Of a stretch of DNA of 64,000 bases, positions 62,002 through 64,000 are shown one piece after another (position 1 is the first letter of the stretch; each line of letters starts with the position of its first letter). Made by a program: the position numbers and the translations under genes. The notes under the pieces were generated by a model. The model did not search any database. It worked only from the letters and a program-made list of their open reading frames with translations, and was not told where the DNA came from. The DNA lies in contig CAKZLY010000007.1 in the NCBI GenBank assembly GCA_937127445.1, positions 1 through 64,000 on the forward strand, read 5' to 3'. This stretch comes from Eximiradius sp. (GTDB taxonomy: Bacteria; Bacteroidota; Ignavibacteria; Kapaibacteriales; UBA2268).

Positions 62002-62670
62002 TTATTTTATGCAAATAATACGATAAAATGGTATCCCAATGCGTCTACAAAAATCTTCTTTATTTGTAATAGGATAGTCCCATCCTTCATCGTTTTCAAT
62101 TATTTGGATATCGAACAAATTGAATTCTTTTAATATTTCTAAATGATAAGCGTGGACTTCGGGTACATCTGTTGCAAGCAGAAGTTTACCCTGTTTTTTT
62201 AAAATTCTATGAATTTCGCAAACAAAATCAAGGTTGAAGGCACGTCGTTTAATATGCTTTTTTTTGGGCCAAGGATCTGGAAATAAATAGAAGACTTCCT
62301 CGACACTATCATCTTCGATAAAAGGCAATCCATTAACAACAGAATAGCGAATAATAGAGACATTATGCAGACTTTCGCTTTTTATTACATTTTGCAACCA
62401 TTCAACAGGCAAAGGACGGACTTCAATCCCCAAAATATTTTTATTTGGGAAACGGAATGACATATCTAATAAGAATTTGCCACGCCCACAGCCAATATCG
62501 AGCAAATCAGGTGGTTGCAAATTTGCAAAGTGAGCAGACCATTCAATTTTATCAATCAAGGGAGGGTAGCCCTTTGGAATAATTTGCAATTCGCTTGCAG
62601 GAAGATAAAAATTTGGAGAAGTGTGGTGGCGCATTCTATTTGGTAGTGGATATTTAGAGAAATCAATCAT
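62002..62670 (-). CDS. trmB: tRNA (guanine-N7-)-methyltransferase
   Basis: A 222-residue class I methyltransferase making m7G46 in tRNA. SAM motif DIGCGRGKFLLDM near residue 58, NILGIEVRPLPVEW, and the signature FYLFPDPWPKKKHIKRR that binds tRNA, followed by ATDVPEVHAY. I choose ATG 62670, with GAGGTG four bases upstream; the frame offers a second ATG at 62682. It overlaps pth by 8 bp and precedes aat by 1 bp. Confidence 0.93.
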   Translation of the reverse strand: MIDFSKYPLPNRMRHHTSPNFYLPASELQIIPKGYPPLIDKIEWSAHFANLQPPDLLDIGCGRGKFLLDMSFRFPNKNILGIEVRPLPVEWLQNVIKSESLHNVSIIRYSVVNGLPFIEDDSVEEVFYLFPDPWPKKKHIKRRAFNLDFVCEIHRILKKQGKLLLATDVPEVHAYHLEILKEFNLFDIQIIENDEGWDYPITNKEDFCRRIGIPFYRIICIK

Positions 62671-63280
62671 CGAGCACCTCATGATTACTGCTTTTGGACT
62701 TCCATAACCGTTCAGAATTAATCAATGTCATAGCTCGGGCAGCCCCAAATTCAATAATAGTTTCGATAGATTGCAGAGCTTTTTGAATCATTAAGTTGAG
62801 TGTGTCTGTTTCATCATCTCTGAAATTAGATAGAACATACTCCACCAGCATTCCTTTAGGAAAATCATTCCCAATTCCACAACGTAATCGGTAGAAATTT
62901 TTATCGTTAATTTCCTGAATAATCGAAGAAATCCCATTATGTCCAGCATCGCTACCACCGAATTTTAGGTGAAGTTTTCCGAGCGGGAGATTGTAATCGT
63001 CAACAATAGCGATAATTCTCTCATTTGGAATTTTGTATTTAATTTTAAGAGTTTGCACGGCTTTGCCTGAAAGGTTCATATAGGTAGTTGGCTTAGCAAG
63101 AACTACATTTTTTCTTTTATAATTTAGCTTTGCGGTGTGGGATTTTTTTTCGTCTGAAAGCGAAAGATTGTATTTTTCAATGAGGTTGTCGATGATCATC
63201 CAGCCGATATTATGTCTGCTTCTTTCATATTTAGTTCCTGGATTGCCAAGACCAACAACCAACCACTCGAAACTACTCAT
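62663..63280 (-). CDS. pth: Peptidyl-tRNA hydrolase
   Basis: A 205-residue enzyme that frees tRNA from peptidyl-tRNAs dropped by ribosomes. Catalytic residues are visible: Asn in VVGLGNPGTKYERSRHNIGW, His in the same segment, Asp in IVDDYNLPLG, and KPTTYMNLSG and GGSDAGHNGISSI for tRNA binding. ATG 63280 is used; the frame reaches a TTG at 63289. It overlaps the SDR gene upstream by 8 bp and trmB downstream by 8 bp, a tightly packed set. Confidence 0.94.
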   Translation of the reverse strand: MSSFEWLVVGLGNPGTKYERSRHNIGWMIIDNLIEKYNLSLSDEKKSHTAKLNYKRKNVVLAKPTTYMNLSGKAVQTLKIKYKIPNERIIAIVDDYNLPLGKLHLKFGGSDAGHNGISSIIQEINDKNFYRLRCGIGNDFPKGMLVEYVLSNFRDDETDTLNLMIQKALQSIETIIEFGAARAMTLINSERLWKSKSSNHEVLDD

Positions 63281-64000
63281 CAATTGCAACCTTATAAAAT
63301 TTCATAACAAAGTCGAATAGTACATTGGGCATCATTTGCAGAAGATTTGTAATCAAGTAGGTTGGTAAAGGGAAATTAATTCTTGATTTGCCTGCTTCGA
63401 GTGCATTGAAAATTATTTCAGCAGCCTGATCGACATCAATCATAAATGGCATCGGGAAGCGATTTTTTGCTGTCATATCGGTGCGAACAAAGCCTGGTCG
63501 GATTGTAACAATTTTAATATTATGACGATGAAGTTCGGCACGAGCTGCTTCTAATGTTCGGGTAAGAGCAGCTTTACTACTGGAATAAGCAGCACTACCG
63601 GCAAAACCCCGCACATCAGCCAAAGAACTTGTTACAGCGATAGTTCCGCTATTATTTTTTTTCATCAAAGGGATTAAATATTCAAAAAAGTGCAAAACAC
63701 CAAAAAGATTGGTGTTAAAAATATCTTTATATTTATCAGAAGAGAAATTTTCAAAGCTTTCAGAGCCGCTAATACCGGCATTGAGAATAGCTAAATCAAT
63801 ATTATTTAGAAAATTAAGAGCATTTTGAACAGCGATATCGACTTCAGGTTTATTGGCAACATTGCACGTGGTATAATCGAAAGTGTTCGGGTACTGTTCT
63901 TTGAGAGCGGCGAAGGTAGATGTATTTCGCGAAAGAGCAAAGACACAATGACCATTCTGCAAATATTTTTGTAGAAGTGCCCCCCCCATACCTCTTGAAG
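63273..64000 (-). CDS. Short-chain dehydrogenase/reductase, 5' end cut by the window
   Basis: The C-terminal ~240 residues of a classical SDR oxidoreductase. Visible: the end of the glycine-rich cofactor loop (RGMGGALLQKYLQNG), NAG motif LAILNAGISGS, catalytic Ser in VTSSLADVRG, and the YxxxK pair in AAYSSSKAALTRTL. RPGFVRTDM follows as usual. The start lies beyond the window edge; the Met at 63989 is inside the loop. A run of eight G residues on the coding strand encodes part of this loop. Substrate unknown; the C-terminal hydrophobic helix (about 200-230) suggests a membrane or lipid link. Confidence 0.9.
   Translation of the reverse strand, partial: SRGMGGALLQKYLQNGHCVFALSRNTSTFAALKEQYPNTFDYTTCNVANKPEVDIAVQNALNFLNNIDLAILNAGISGSESFENFSSDKYKDIFNTNLFGVLHFFEYLIPLMKKNNSGTIAVTSSLADVRGFAGSAAYSSSKAALTRTLEAARAELHRHNIKIVTIRPGFVRTDMTAKNRFPMPFMIDVDQAAEIIFNALEAGKSRINFPLPTYLITNLLQMMPNVLFDFVMKFYKVAIDE
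63980..63987 (-). repeat. G8 homopolymer inside the SDR cofactor loop
   Basis: Eight consecutive C residues on the plus strand read as ATG GGG GGG GC on the coding strand, encoding Gly-Gly-Ala of the nucleotide-binding loop. Such a tract stands out in AT-rich DNA and is prone to slippage or sequencing error. Confidence 0.85.

Noticed and set aside
1-64000. CRISPR arrays, tRNA or rRNA genes, IS elements, prophage genes, toxin-antitoxin pairs
   Set aside because: No direct-repeat/spacer pattern, cloverleaf arms, transposase or integrase motifs were seen on either strand; gaps between genes are all under 300 bases.

Overview
The window is a 64-kb, gene-dense, visibly AT-rich bacterial chromosome segment. 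It contains about 46 protein-coding genes, no rRNA or tRNA gene, no CRISPR array and no insertion sequence. No stretch longer than 300 bases lacks a gene. Two secreted proteins end in type IX secretion (T9SS) sorting tails, there is a TonB-dependent receptor with a carboxypeptidase-regulatory-like front, and the BatD and DUF4175/DUF4159 families are present, as are sequences like the Bacteroidota -7 promoter element. All point to the Bacteroidota/Chlorobi (FCB) group. A FlhA, a sigma-54 activator, System I cytochrome c maturation genes and clear Shine-Dalgarno sequences in front of several genes fit a deep lineage (Ignavibacteria/Kapabacteria-like) better than classical Bacteroidia. This placement is an inference.

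Layout. 1-7.5 kb: end of nuoF, a BatD-like gene, then nuoLMN (respiratory complex I), with no nuoGHIJK between F and L. 7.5-14.7 kb (minus strand): an rRNA/tRNA methyltransferase, a T9SS-type esterase, trpS, two tandem trkH paralogues and trkA (potassium uptake). 14.9-16.4 kb: a lone HutH-like ammonia-lyase. 16.5-24.1 kb (minus): ccmF, a CxxxY-type ccmE, a large sensor kinase without its phospho-acceptor histidine, and an M28 peptidase. 24.3-29.3 kb: a lone flhA, fbp, and a peroxide-defence cluster (Fur/PerR-like regulator, dps, peroxiredoxin) preceded by a perfect AT-rich palindrome. 29.3-35.8 kb: glnA, a methyltransferase, purine nucleoside phosphorylase, a small unknown protein, a response regulator with a degenerate HD-GYP domain, and lysC. 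35.8-42.6 kb: DUF4175 and DUF4159 proteins (minus) divergent from a TonB-dependent receptor. 42.6-46.7 kb: radA, aroF (chorismate mutase-DAHP synthase), aroB, and convergent adk. 46.8-49.6 kb: an unknown membrane protein with three winged-helix-like repeats and an NtrC-type regulator. 49.7-57.8 kb: a dipeptidyl-peptidase-III-like lipoprotein with HEVSH, ilvE, ychF, sppA and a T9SS-exported thioredoxin-fold protein. 57.9-64 kb: ADP-forming acetyl-CoA synthetase, murC, aat, trmB, pth and the start-less end of an SDR gene.

Together the genes suggest a heterotroph that takes up and degrades peptides (M28, DPP III-like, SppA). It should conserve energy through complex I and c-type cytochromes, and can probably also form acetate with ATP yield. 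It carries a peroxide response. Most genes are ordinary housekeeping. The interest lies in departures from canonical active sites (the histidine kinase, HD-GYP, HutH, CcmE and DPP III entries), in the triplicated winged-helix membrane protein, and in a few compact DNA signals: a heptamer repeat over a stop codon, the palindrome before the PerR-like gene, and terminators overlapping coding ends. I found no obvious defence island, prophage or biosynthetic cluster.
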